Shown one piece after another: positions 24,277 to 32,578 of a stretch of DNA of 64,000 nt. The notes under the pieces are model-generated. The model had not been told where the DNA came from. It made no database searches and was given only the letters and a program-made list of their open reading frames with translations. Position numbers and translations under genes: made by a program. How positions within the stretch are numbered: the stretch's first letter is position 1; each line of letters starts with the position of its first letter. Source of the DNA: an uncultured Muribaculaceae bacterium (GTDB lineage: Bacteria; Bacteroidota; Bacteroidia; Bacteroidales; Muribaculaceae); NCBI GenBank assembly GCA_910576775.1, contig CAJTJV010000008.1, positions 1-64,000 on the forward strand, written 5' to 3'.

Positions 24277-27219
24277 TTAATCATTTGAAGGGTTCAGACG
24301 ACTATCTATCATCATGATAATATCTGTCTCTTTGCCGGGATAATTGTCACGGAGAGCCTCGAGATATTCACGAGCCTCAAAATCCTTCCCCTGAGCTTTA
24401 TATATATCACTCATCAGAATGAACCCGCGAGCCACCCAATAGCGATGTGGCGAACCGGACTGAACGAGAGCCTGCACAGCCTTCAGAGCCTTGGCATTTC
24501 TACCGAGCGTATAGAGAGCTTCCGCTTCATGATAGGCGCTCTTTACACCGAAAACAGATTCTGTCCTTGATGACAGTGTGTGCCATATATCGATTGCTTT
24601 CTGAGCATTTCCTTCCGCTTCTATCATACAGGCTTTCACAAATCTTGCTTCATCGACAGGATCTCCCGTAACAGCGGAATCCAATATATCCTCGGCTTTG
24701 CTCAATGCAGTATCATTGTCACCCATATCTCTTGCGGCACGCATTGCGCCGAGTCTTGCAGTCGTGGCACGTTCAAGGTCGGAGGTACGTTTTTCAAGAG
24801 CTTCCCACGCCTGTAAAGCTTCCGGAAGCCTGTCGCTGTCATAAAGCGCCTGCGCATTCACCTCCATTGCAGGCTCCACCGCCCGCGAATCGGGATAACG
24901 CTCAAGAATTTTTGTGGCGAGTTCCAGAGCACGGTCTTTGTCGCCGCTTATGGAGGCATCATTAAGAAGCATTCCAAGGACATCGGCATTGCGTCCAGAC
25001 TGCGGATATTCACTCATAAAATCCTCAAGAGCAGCTATATCGTGCCGGTTACGGAAACGCTTTACCGCTGAATCATAGCTTATGTTTTCCGCTTCGGCAA
25101 CGTCTATCTCAGGTGCATTCTCAACAGATCGCATGAAAGCGAGATATTCTCCACCTGTACCATCTTCCACGGAGAGATATTTCAGAAGGGTTGCAGCCTG
25201 CCGTGCTTCTTCCGACGAAGGGTAAACACTGATAAGTGAACGGTATGTATCTACGGCATCCTTTCGCAAGCCTTTATCAAGCAATGTCATGGCAAGTTGC
25301 AGATATGCTTTGCGCCCTGTTTCCGTGCCGCCGTAGCTGTCAATAACGGTACGATAAGTGGCAACTGCATCTTCATTGCGTCCAAGACTGATTTGCGCCT
25401 GTGAGGTTTCCATCAGGGCATCGGCGGTAAGAAGCGAATTGGGGTACTGGCGTCTGAACAGTTCAAGAGCTTTCAGTTTACCTTGATAGTCGCGCAAATT
25501 ACCCAGCATACGTGCATGGTTGAGCAAAGGAGCGTCGCCACCGGCACGATATACCTCATAGGCGCGGCTGTAGAAATCTGCGGCCTCGGTAAAATCATTA
25601 CCGGAATAGCGGAGGTCGCCCAACCGGTTGTAAATATCGGCTTTAAGCTCCTGACGGTCGAATTTCCCTATTAATTCGCGGAAAGCCTTCTCCGACTCAG
25701 CCCGCTTTCCGGTTCCGTAGAGAGCGTATGCGAGTCCGTATTCTGCAACAGAGCGGTTCTCTGCTGTTTTTGAAGCCATATTCAGATATCGTCGGAAATA
25801 ATCTACAGCATTTGCATTATTCCCCTGCGCGGCAAGCACACGGGCTTTTACAAGCGATATCTCCGCCTGAAGATTGCTATCCCCGTTTTTTATAGCGGAT
25901 GCGCGGTCGATATATGCAGAAGCATTTTCAATCTCATTACGCTGCAGATCCTGAAGCGCCAGACAATAGAGAACTCTCTGCTTGGCTTTTTGCAAACGCG
26001 GGGAACTGCCTCCAACATTCTCTATTCTCTCAAGAGCAAGCTGATAATCCTTGTCGGCTATATATCCTTCGGCCAGACAGGTAGCGACACGCTCACTGTA
26101 AGATCCTGTCGGATACTGGCGGAGGAAATCCTCAAGAGTCTGTGCGGAAGATTTGAACGGCACCGTACCACCTTCAAGTTTGGCAACGGCATAATTGTAA
26201 TACGCCGCTTCTCTGACTGCCGGATCGAAAGCGACTGAAGCGGCCTTATCGAAAGCGAGCAGGGCGGATGCACTTTCTCCTTGTTGCATAAGAGACTGGC
26301 CAATATACAGATACGCCGATTGCTGCAAAGCTCCCGAAGCGTCACGTGCAACTATATTGAGTTTCGCAAGGGCCTCGGTATAATCACCATCTTCATAATC
26401 GTCAAGCCCGACATAATACAAAGCCGAAGGCAGAGGCTCCGGGCATAATTTCAAGTAGCGGCGCAATTCCTCGACTCCTTGCGATCTGTTGTCGAGGTGA
26501 CACAGCGATTCGCCTATAATACGAAGCATCTCCGGCACTTCAACTCCGTCGGCATGGCGCAGGAGATTTCGAGCTCCGGCAAGAGCCTTGGTATAATGCC
26601 CTTGTGCAAAATCAATCTGCACAAGATAATATGGAGCACGCGAACCCGGCTCTGCCATCGTATTAACAAGCTGGAAATATGACTGCGATTTGGCATAATC
26701 GCCTTTATCGAAAGCAATTACCCCGAGGAAGAAACGAGCATCTGAGCGTATTGACGGCTCAGAGAGAGCTGAGGTAAGTTTACTCTCGGCAAGAGCTATA
26801 TCTCCGGTGTGGTACGCGCAGACACCGGAACGGAAATCAACAACTGCTTTCTCCGCCGGCATTAAAGCCGGATAATCTAACGCGAGGTATTTTCCCAAGG
26901 CTGCGTGATAGTCACCCAATGCAAAGAGACAGTCGGCAACTCCGGCACGGGCAATGCCCGCGAGTGGCGACGCAGGGTTATCAGTCGCATAATCCATAAA
27001 TTTCTGAAGGGCACCACGGTAATAGCCTTCGGCAAAAAGAGCCTTTCCATCGACAAAGTCCTTGTCGAGAGTCATGAGCTGATCAGAAGCTCCTTTGGCA
27101 TCATCAAGGGAGAGCATCAGCCTCGCACGCGAGCATGAGCCGTCGGGAGCAGTCGACAGCAACTGTGCCGAGGAACAAGTCCAGGAGAACAGAAAAACCG
27201 CTACAAGATATCCTTTCAT
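24277..27219 (-). CDS. Large periplasmic tetratricopeptide-repeat protein
   Basis: A 980-aa protein with a signal peptide (MKGYLVAVFLFSWTCSSAQ) and some 20 or more TPR-like units throughout (typical ALGDYHAALGKYLAL, YGLAYALYGTGKRAESEKAF and AYLQLAMTLLDKGLRKDAV segments). No enzyme domain is seen. TPR solenoids act as protein-binding scaffolds, and the C-terminal part resembles YbgF/BamD-type repeats. It precedes the barrel gene by 5 nt, suggesting that the two form an envelope complex. Confidence 0.8.
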   Translation of the reverse strand: MKGYLVAVFLFSWTCSSAQLLSTAPDGSCSRARLMLSLDDAKGASDQLMTLDKDFVDGKALFAEGYYRGALQKFMDYATDNPASPLAGIARAGVADCLFALGDYHAALGKYLALDYPALMPAEKAVVDFRSGVCAYHTGDIALAESKLTSALSEPSIRSDARFFLGVIAFDKGDYAKSQSYFQLVNTMAEPGSRAPYYLVQIDFAQGHYTKALAGARNLLRHADGVEVPEMLRIIGESLCHLDNRSQGVEELRRYLKLCPEPLPSALYYVGLDDYEDGDYTEALAKLNIVARDASGALQQSAYLYIGQSLMQQGESASALLAFDKAASVAFDPAVREAAYYNYAVAKLEGGTVPFKSSAQTLEDFLRQYPTGSYSERVATCLAEGYIADKDYQLALERIENVGGSSPRLQKAKQRVLYCLALQDLQRNEIENASAYIDRASAIKNGDSNLQAEISLVKARVLAAQGNNANAVDYFRRYLNMASKTAENRSVAEYGLAYALYGTGKRAESEKAFRELIGKFDRQELKADIYNRLGDLRYSGNDFTEAADFYSRAYEVYRAGGDAPLLNHARMLGNLRDYQGKLKALELFRRQYPNSLLTADALMETSQAQISLGRNEDAVATYRTVIDSYGGTETGRKAYLQLAMTLLDKGLRKDAVDTYRSLISVYPSSEEARQAATLLKYLSVEDGTGGEYLAFMRSVENAPEIDVAEAENISYDSAVKRFRNRHDIAALEDFMSEYPQSGRNADVLGMLLNDASISGDKDRALELATKILERYPDSRAVEPAMEVNAQALYDSDRLPEALQAWEALEKRTSDLERATTARLGAMRAARDMGDNDTALSKAEDILDSAVTGDPVDEARFVKACMIEAEGNAQKAIDIWHTLSSRTESVFGVKSAYHEAEALYTLGRNAKALKAVQALVQSGSPHRYWVARGFILMSDIYKAQGKDFEAREYLEALRDNYPGKETDIIMMIDSRLNPSND

Positions 27220-27276
27220 TGGTTTGTAAATTTGTTCTAAGTCGATTTATAAAATACCTATGTGTGTTACCTGTAA

Positions 27277-28080
27277 TCAGGTACGCAATGCCGCCGCAGC
27301 CCTGCACAGACAGAACAATCCTACCATAAGAAGCACTATCAGAGCCGAACACGGCACGTCTATCACCGTCGACAGGAATAATCCTCCAACAGAAGTCAGC
27401 AGCGACAGAACAACCGCACAGGCCATTATCCCGGTATATCGACGAAAAAAAATCTCGGCAGTTATAATAGGCAGAGACAGCATAGACATAAGCATCATTA
27501 TACCTGCAAGCCGGATTGTAAGTACTATCGCCATTGCCACAAGAACAGTCATCATATAGGAAACAAAACGCACAGGCAACCCGCATACGATTGCATAATC
27601 ACGGTCGAAAGCTATTGCGACTATATTGCGTCTCTGCCAAAAGAAGAAAGCGGCAAGTCCGACCGTAAAAATACCTATTGCCTTCAAATCTGACATCGAA
27701 ATAGTAAGTATGTTACCGAAAAGGAATGAATTAAGTTCCGGGACATAGCCGGGAGTAAGGAAAACGAAAAGAACGCCAAGCGCCATCCCAAGGCCCCATA
27801 TAACGGCAATGGCAGAGTCCTCACGCACGCTGAAATGCCTCGACATCCATTCTACACCCAACGATGAGCCAACAGCGAATACACCTGCCATCAACACGGG
27901 ATTCAAACCCAGAAAATAGCCGAGGCCAAGGCCTCCGAAACAGGCGTGCGTTATGCCTCCGCTGATAGAAACAAGGCGCCTGGTTATTATGTAGGTGCCT
28001 ATAATAGCCGAACAGATGCTGATAAGCACAACGCCTATTAGCGCGTTTTGGAAAAATGCGTATTCAAGAAAGCGGAGCAT
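27277..28080 (-). CDS. Zinc/manganese-type ABC transporter permease (ZnuB family)
   Basis: A 267-aa membrane protein with about eight helices and ZnuB/MntB family features (GGITHACFGGLGLGYFLG, FGNILTISMSDL, IRLAGIMMLMSMLSLP). It should form the channel of a metal importer, but no ATPase or binding-protein gene is adjacent. It overlaps the small upstream gene by 17 nt. The partners are presumably elsewhere in the genome. Confidence 0.85.
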   Translation of the reverse strand: MLRFLEYAFFQNALIGVVLISICSAIIGTYIITRRLVSISGGITHACFGGLGLGYFLGLNPVLMAGVFAVGSSLGVEWMSRHFSVREDSAIAVIWGLGMALGVLFVFLTPGYVPELNSFLFGNILTISMSDLKAIGIFTVGLAAFFFWQRRNIVAIAFDRDYAIVCGLPVRFVSYMMTVLVAMAIVLTIRLAGIMMLMSMLSLPIITAEIFFRRYTGIMACAVVLSLLTSVGGLFLSTVIDVPCSALIVLLMVGLFCLCRAAAALRT

Positions 28081-28501
28081 CGGCTACAGGTTTTAAACGT
28101 GCGTCGCGGGCTTCGGCAACAATCATCAGAAGCTCGTCGCGGACAGGCGACGGCAATGCTATCCCTCTGAGCTGAAGACTACGGGCCCATCCGGCAATAT
28201 CGTCGGGACGCATAGTAATCAGTATATCACGAAATTCTTCTGTCTCGGCCTCGCCATATTCTTCAGGACTACGGCCTGCAAAGCGGTCGAGCTCTTCATC
28301 ATCATAATATTCAATCTCTTTCGAAACAGCGGCAAGCAGAGAATCCTTTTCGCATGTGATATGCATGCCACAGCATTCCTCGGGAACTTCTTCCGTGGGA
28401 TTATCCTCCTGCCTGTGACGGTTTCGCCAACGGCGCTCAAACATCCACAGGAGGAAGCCTGTAGAGACAATAGATATTATTAGAATCAGCGCAACAGTCA
28501 C
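28064..28501 (-). CDS. Small membrane-anchored protein with CCGxHxxC motif
   Basis: A 145-aa protein with one N-terminal transmembrane helix (LILIISIVSTGFLLWMF), an acidic segment, and ECCGMHITCEKDSLL around residue 42-56, then a helical domain (YYDDEELDRFAGRSP). The cysteine/histidine cluster could bind metal or a cofactor. It starts with GTG in a GTGA overlap on the aroA stop and overlaps the permease gene, a hint of a metal-related role. No firm family. Confidence 0.65.
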   Translation of the reverse strand: MTVALILIISIVSTGFLLWMFERRWRNRHRQEDNPTEEVPEECCGMHITCEKDSLLAAVSKEIEYYDDEELDRFAGRSPEEYGEAETEEFRDILITMRPDDIAGWARSLQLRGIALPSPVRDELLMIVAEARDARLKPVADAPLS

Positions 28502-29790
28502 TCTTTACCTTCTTTTGCCTTTGCTTCCTGAATCTGTTTAAGTTTCTCTGTGTCAATAAGCACGAAACCGGCCTTCTGCAAATCGCTCCAGAAGCCCGGA
28601 TATGACTTCTCCACAACCTCTGCATTGCTTATCTTCACACCCGGATAAAATACAGCAACCGGAGCAAGAGCCATTGCCATGCGGTGGTCGCCGCGGACAT
28701 CGAAAGATGGAACGACTTGAACCGGGACGCGTCCGCCTTCCCAGACGAGTGTATTGCCGTAATTATCAATATCGGCAATCACTCCAATCTTACGTAGCTC
28801 TTCGACAAGAGCCTGTAGCCGGTCGCACTCCTTGTCGCGCAGGGCGCCGACACCCGTAAGACGGAAACGCAGGCCTGCGAGAGCGGCCGTTACAGCAAGG
28901 GCGGGCGCTGTATCGGGCATATCCGACAAGTCTGCTTCAAGAGTGCTGTACAGATCGGGGGTAGCAGACAGTTCCGCGCCTTCATCGGTAAATTCGGTAA
29001 GGACGCCGAGACGTTCGAAAAGCGGCGCCACCATTCGATCACCCTGCAAAGTATTTTCTTTAAGATGCTTGAGTGTCACCCATCCGGCGGTTAGAGCGGC
29101 TATCTCATACCAGAACGCCGCAGCGCTCCAATCAGCTTCAACCTGCGGATATGCACCGCTGTATTTTCCGGAGGAAAGCACAACTTTGTCGCGGTCGACC
29201 TCGTTCTTTATTCCGTAACGGAGCATCATGCGCGAAGTCATCTCTATATATGGCAGCGACATGACATTGCCCTGCAACATAATTGTGAGAGGCGCAGCCA
29301 TAAGAGGCCCTGCCATCATAAGCGCGGACACGAACTGTGAACTTACGGAAGCATTGACAGTCACCGCACCTCCGGAAAGACGTTTGCCTTTTATATAAAG
29401 CGGAGGAAAGCCTTCCTCGCCCTTATAAGAGATATCGGCACCAAGTTCCCGCAATGTATCTACAAGCGCTCCTATCGGACGGTGACACATGCGTTCTGTG
29501 CCGGTAATCAGCACGTCGGCGCCGTCCGTCGCGGCAAAAAGGGCCACAAGAAAACGCATGGCGGTTCCGGCAGGCCCGACATCCACTGTAGAGCCATCCG
29601 TCGGGATTCCTGCTGCAAGAATATCATAAATCGTACGGGTGTCGGCACATACCGTGGCAAGAGGTGCGGCCAAAGAAAGTCGGTCGGAAAGAAAACTCAG
29701 CATAATGTCGCGTACGGCAAGACTTTTGCTTGCCGGCAAGTCGACAGTAGTCTCAAGAATGCTTTCAGGGGGAAATATTCTATAGTCCAT
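28498..29790 (-). CDS. aroA: 3-phosphoshikimate 1-carboxyvinyltransferase (EPSP synthase)
   Basis: A 430-aa enzyme of the shikimate pathway, joining shikimate 3-phosphate with phosphoenolpyruvate. Visible motifs: LPASKSLAVRD (the Lys and Arg of the substrate site), GPAGTAMRFLVALFA, and FDVRGDHRMAMALAPVA near the C-terminus. The DHRMAM motif is intact. It follows the aminotransferase gene by 3 nt. The first motif has ASKSLAVR where most have GSKSxSNR. Confidence 0.93.
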   Translation of the reverse strand: MDYRIFPPESILETTVDLPASKSLAVRDIMLSFLSDRLSLAAPLATVCADTRTIYDILAAGIPTDGSTVDVGPAGTAMRFLVALFAATDGADVLITGTERMCHRPIGALVDTLRELGADISYKGEEGFPPLYIKGKRLSGGAVTVNASVSSQFVSALMMAGPLMAAPLTIMLQGNVMSLPYIEMTSRMMLRYGIKNEVDRDKVVLSSGKYSGAYPQVEADWSAAAFWYEIAALTAGWVTLKHLKENTLQGDRMVAPLFERLGVLTEFTDEGAELSATPDLYSTLEADLSDMPDTAPALAVTAALAGLRFRLTGVGALRDKECDRLQALVEELRKIGVIADIDNYGNTLVWEGGRVPVQVVPSFDVRGDHRMAMALAPVAVFYPGVKISNAEVVEKSYPGFWSDLQKAGFVLIDTEKLKQIQEAKAKEGKE

Positions 29791-29793
29791 AAA

Positions 29794-30996
29794 TCAATTG
29801 CTGCTTAAAGATGGTTTACAGATTCCATGCACTGCGGCCCGAAGGTCTTCAAGGGCGCTTGCAAGGACACAGCGCGGCGTACCGACATTGAGACGGGCGA
29901 ATCCTTCACCCTGACGTCCGAACATCGAGCCGTCGTTGAGGGCGAGATGCGCTTTGTCGAGCAACAAGTTCATAATCTCGCGCTGGCACAAATGGAGTTT
30001 CCGGAAATCAAGCCATATCAGGAACGAAGCCTGCGGACGGATTACATTAATCTCCGGGATATACTTGCGACAATAATCCTCGACAAAATCAATGTTTCCG
30101 GCCACATAGTCGAGCATCTGATCGAGCCATGACTCGCCATTACGGTAAGCAGCCTCGGTTCCGATGGTGGAAATCATCACCGGAGAATTGAATTCATTTA
30201 TTTCAAGCCATCTGTAATATCTTTCCCTAAGCTCGGGATTCTTTATAACCATCCACGAGCTTACAAGACCCGGAATATTGAAAGTCTTGGAGGGCGCTCC
30301 GAGCATTATGCCGACCGCGCGGGCATCAGCACCGGCACTGAGGAAGGGTATGTGACTCCGTCCCCCGAGCATAAGGTCGCCGTGAATCTCGTCGCTGACA
30401 ACTATCATTCCCGCCTCCCGGGCAATGTGCGCCACCTCTGCAAGCGTCTCTACATCCCATTGTATACCGATTGGATTGTGAGGGTTGCAGAGAATCATCA
30501 GCTTCGGATGCACCTCGGCAACTACTGCACGGAGGCCTTCGAGATCCATAGAATAGCTCTTGCCATCGAATTGCAATGGGTTCTCAACGATTCTGCGCCC
30601 GTTACCTTCCACTACCGTGCGGAATGGAGTATAGACAGGCGGCTGAATAAGAACGGCATCTCCTTCGCCGGTGAAGAAATTAACTGCATATGCTATACCT
30701 TTGACAACTCCCGGAATAAAGGACAGTTCCTCCCGGGCGATACCGAAACCATGGCGGTGCAGATTCCAGTCTATTATTGACTGCCAATAGCTGCACGAAG
30801 CCTCGGAATATCCGAGTACAGGATGATGGAGACGGGCCAATAGTGCATCTGTTATCTCCGGACATACCGCGAAATCGAGATCCGCTATCCAGAGAGGCGT
30901 TACATCATGACGACCGAAAACCATATCGAGATGCTCGATTTTGATTGCCGACGTGCCGTGACGGTCTATAACATTGTCGAAATTATATTGTTTCAT
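29794..30996 (-). CDS. PatB/MalY-type PLP-dependent C-S lyase/aminotransferase
   Basis: A 400-aa fold-type I PLP enzyme. The Schiff-base lysine is in APSKTFNIPGL, and the cofactor-binding NPHNPIGIQW and SDEIHGDL motifs are present. MalY/PatB members usually cleave cystathionine or cysteine, giving pyruvate, ammonia and a thiol. The ATG at 30996 is preferred to a TTG three codons earlier. It is the first gene of an operon running through aroA, the CCG protein, the permease and the TPR/barrel pair. Confidence 0.88.
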   Translation of the reverse strand: MKQYNFDNVIDRHGTSAIKIEHLDMVFGRHDVTPLWIADLDFAVCPEITDALLARLHHPVLGYSEASCSYWQSIIDWNLHRHGFGIAREELSFIPGVVKGIAYAVNFFTGEGDAVLIQPPVYTPFRTVVEGNGRRIVENPLQFDGKSYSMDLEGLRAVVAEVHPKLMILCNPHNPIGIQWDVETLAEVAHIAREAGMIVVSDEIHGDLMLGGRSHIPFLSAGADARAVGIMLGAPSKTFNIPGLVSSWMVIKNPELRERYYRWLEINEFNSPVMISTIGTEAAYRNGESWLDQMLDYVAGNIDFVEDYCRKYIPEINVIRPQASFLIWLDFRKLHLCQREIMNLLLDKAHLALNDGSMFGRQGEGFARLNVGTPRCVLASALEDLRAAVHGICKPSLSSN

Positions 30997-31020
30997 AAGG
31001 TACAACGTTCAGATTTTATG

Positions 31021-31051
31021 CAAAAATACGGATAAGGAGTGTAAAAGCAAA
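31021..31051 (-). promoter_or_regulatory. Promoter of the PatB-aroA operon
   Basis: Minus-strand TTTG (31051-31048), 19-nt spacer, TATTTTTG (31028-31021): a good -33/-7 pair about 25 nt before the start at 30996. It lies at the very end of the CotH-like gene. Confidence 0.7.
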
Positions 31052-31052
31052 G

Positions 31053-32528
31053 TCAGTTGACAACTTTTAGCGTAACCGGCCAGACAGTTTCGCCCGAAGC
31101 CCGAACAAAAAAGACTCCTTTACCGAATATGCCGGCATCGAAAGTTTCACCTCCATTGCAGACAAAAGTACGCACAAGGGAGCCGTCGACACGGAAAACA
31201 TCAAGTTTCAGACCTCCACGCACAAATCCGACACGGAATTTGCCGTCTTCGAACGAAATGGCCGACATATCGTCGGGACGCACCGCTACCCCCGTACCCG
31301 CCATATAGGATATCTCACTGTCAATCCACTCAATATTATCTTGTATAACTTTTTTTGAACGTTCGGCACGCTCTATGGAATTGGCGCTTTCGTATTGGGG
31401 CCATCGCTTGTTGTTGGCAACATCGGCATCTTTAGTCAGCACCCCGAGTCGATCGATATAGTCATACACCTGATTCATGCGACCCTTGATGTTTTCCCAC
31501 TGCTCGACGAGGTTGGCAAAAAATACCTCGGTATTGAACATCGGCTCAATCCAATGTACCTTGGAGTAAGAAGGGTGATCATAGAATATCCAGTCACGTT
31601 TGGTATCGAGACTCAGATCCCACATCGGGCCGAATACCCATTTTGTGCCTTCGCCGAGGTCTTTATGCAGATAAAAACTGCCGTTGAAACCGTCGGTATC
31701 GCCGAGAACTTCGCGCACAATGAAATACCGCGCTACGGATACAGGGTCGATAAGTTCGGCCCAGCCTGCGCCTGTTGTATCTCCTGAATATATAGCCGAG
31801 TTCATATTGGTAAACTGCCCGGTAAGCCACTCTTTCTGCTTTGCCGACAATGCCTCAGGAGTATGATAGGTTACACGAAGATTCATCTCGGCCGTCTCGG
31901 GTATCACTATCTGGGTATCATTGACAGTATTGTCTATTTCCACAAGCCAGCCACCGTCCATAATACTTTCGTCCTCGTTCAAATCGGGCTGCTCTGCGAT
32001 ATTCAGACGGTTCTTGTCAATCTTGACACTCTCCACCATGAAATAACGGCCTAAATATTCCCCGTTCAGCACAAACTCCACCGGTTCGGAATAAGGAGCC
32101 CAGCTTTGGCCGGTACATCTGGCAAGCTCCATTCCTGCGACACATCCGTAACTTATCAGATTCACGGCATATGGTATAAGGGCGAAATGCTTGCTCTTGG
32201 GCATCCCGAGAATCTCCGTTTTGGCATCGAATTTCAGCTTGTAAGGCTTCTTATCCATTCTCCACGACGCATTTCCGCGGCCTCGGATAGACAATACAAC
32301 GTTCTGAAGATTCTGTGCCGTCCTGCCGTTGAGAGTCGTATAGCCGTCGGGAACTGCAATCCTCATAGTTGCCGGTATCTTCGTAACCTTATCAACCACA
32401 GGCGCACCGCCCTGCGTATTGATGTACACAATGGGGATAGTTCCTGTAGGATTGACAGCCTTCACGGCGAAGGCTGAATATAACAGCATCAGCAAGAAGA
32501 AAGAGCTAAAAAGACGTTTCATAAGCAT
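31053..32528 (-). CDS. CotH-like kinase-fold secreted protein
   Basis: A 491-aa protein with a signal peptide (MLMKRLFSSFFLLMLLYSAFAVKA). Residues about 60-410 match the CotH family: SIRGRGNASWRMDKKPYKLKF, GRYFMVESVKIDKNRL and FGPMWDLSLDTKRDW (metal/ATP site region). CotH of Bacillus is an atypical protein kinase. The last 70 residues (VFRVDGSLVRTFVC, FGKGVFFVRA) resemble a type IX secretion C-terminal sorting domain. An ATG two codons later is an equal start. In Bacteroidetes such proteins may act on surface proteins or glycans; the substrate is unknown. Confidence 0.8.
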   Translation of the reverse strand: MLMKRLFSSFFLLMLLYSAFAVKAVNPTGTIPIVYINTQGGAPVVDKVTKIPATMRIAVPDGYTTLNGRTAQNLQNVVLSIRGRGNASWRMDKKPYKLKFDAKTEILGMPKSKHFALIPYAVNLISYGCVAGMELARCTGQSWAPYSEPVEFVLNGEYLGRYFMVESVKIDKNRLNIAEQPDLNEDESIMDGGWLVEIDNTVNDTQIVIPETAEMNLRVTYHTPEALSAKQKEWLTGQFTNMNSAIYSGDTTGAGWAELIDPVSVARYFIVREVLGDTDGFNGSFYLHKDLGEGTKWVFGPMWDLSLDTKRDWIFYDHPSYSKVHWIEPMFNTEVFFANLVEQWENIKGRMNQVYDYIDRLGVLTKDADVANNKRWPQYESANSIERAERSKKVIQDNIEWIDSEISYMAGTGVAVRPDDMSAISFEDGKFRVGFVRGGLKLDVFRVDGSLVRTFVCNGGETFDAGIFGKGVFFVRASGETVWPVTLKVVN

Positions 32529-32578
32529 CGGATATCAGATTGGATTAAGAACAAACTATCTATCAGATATTGTATCTG

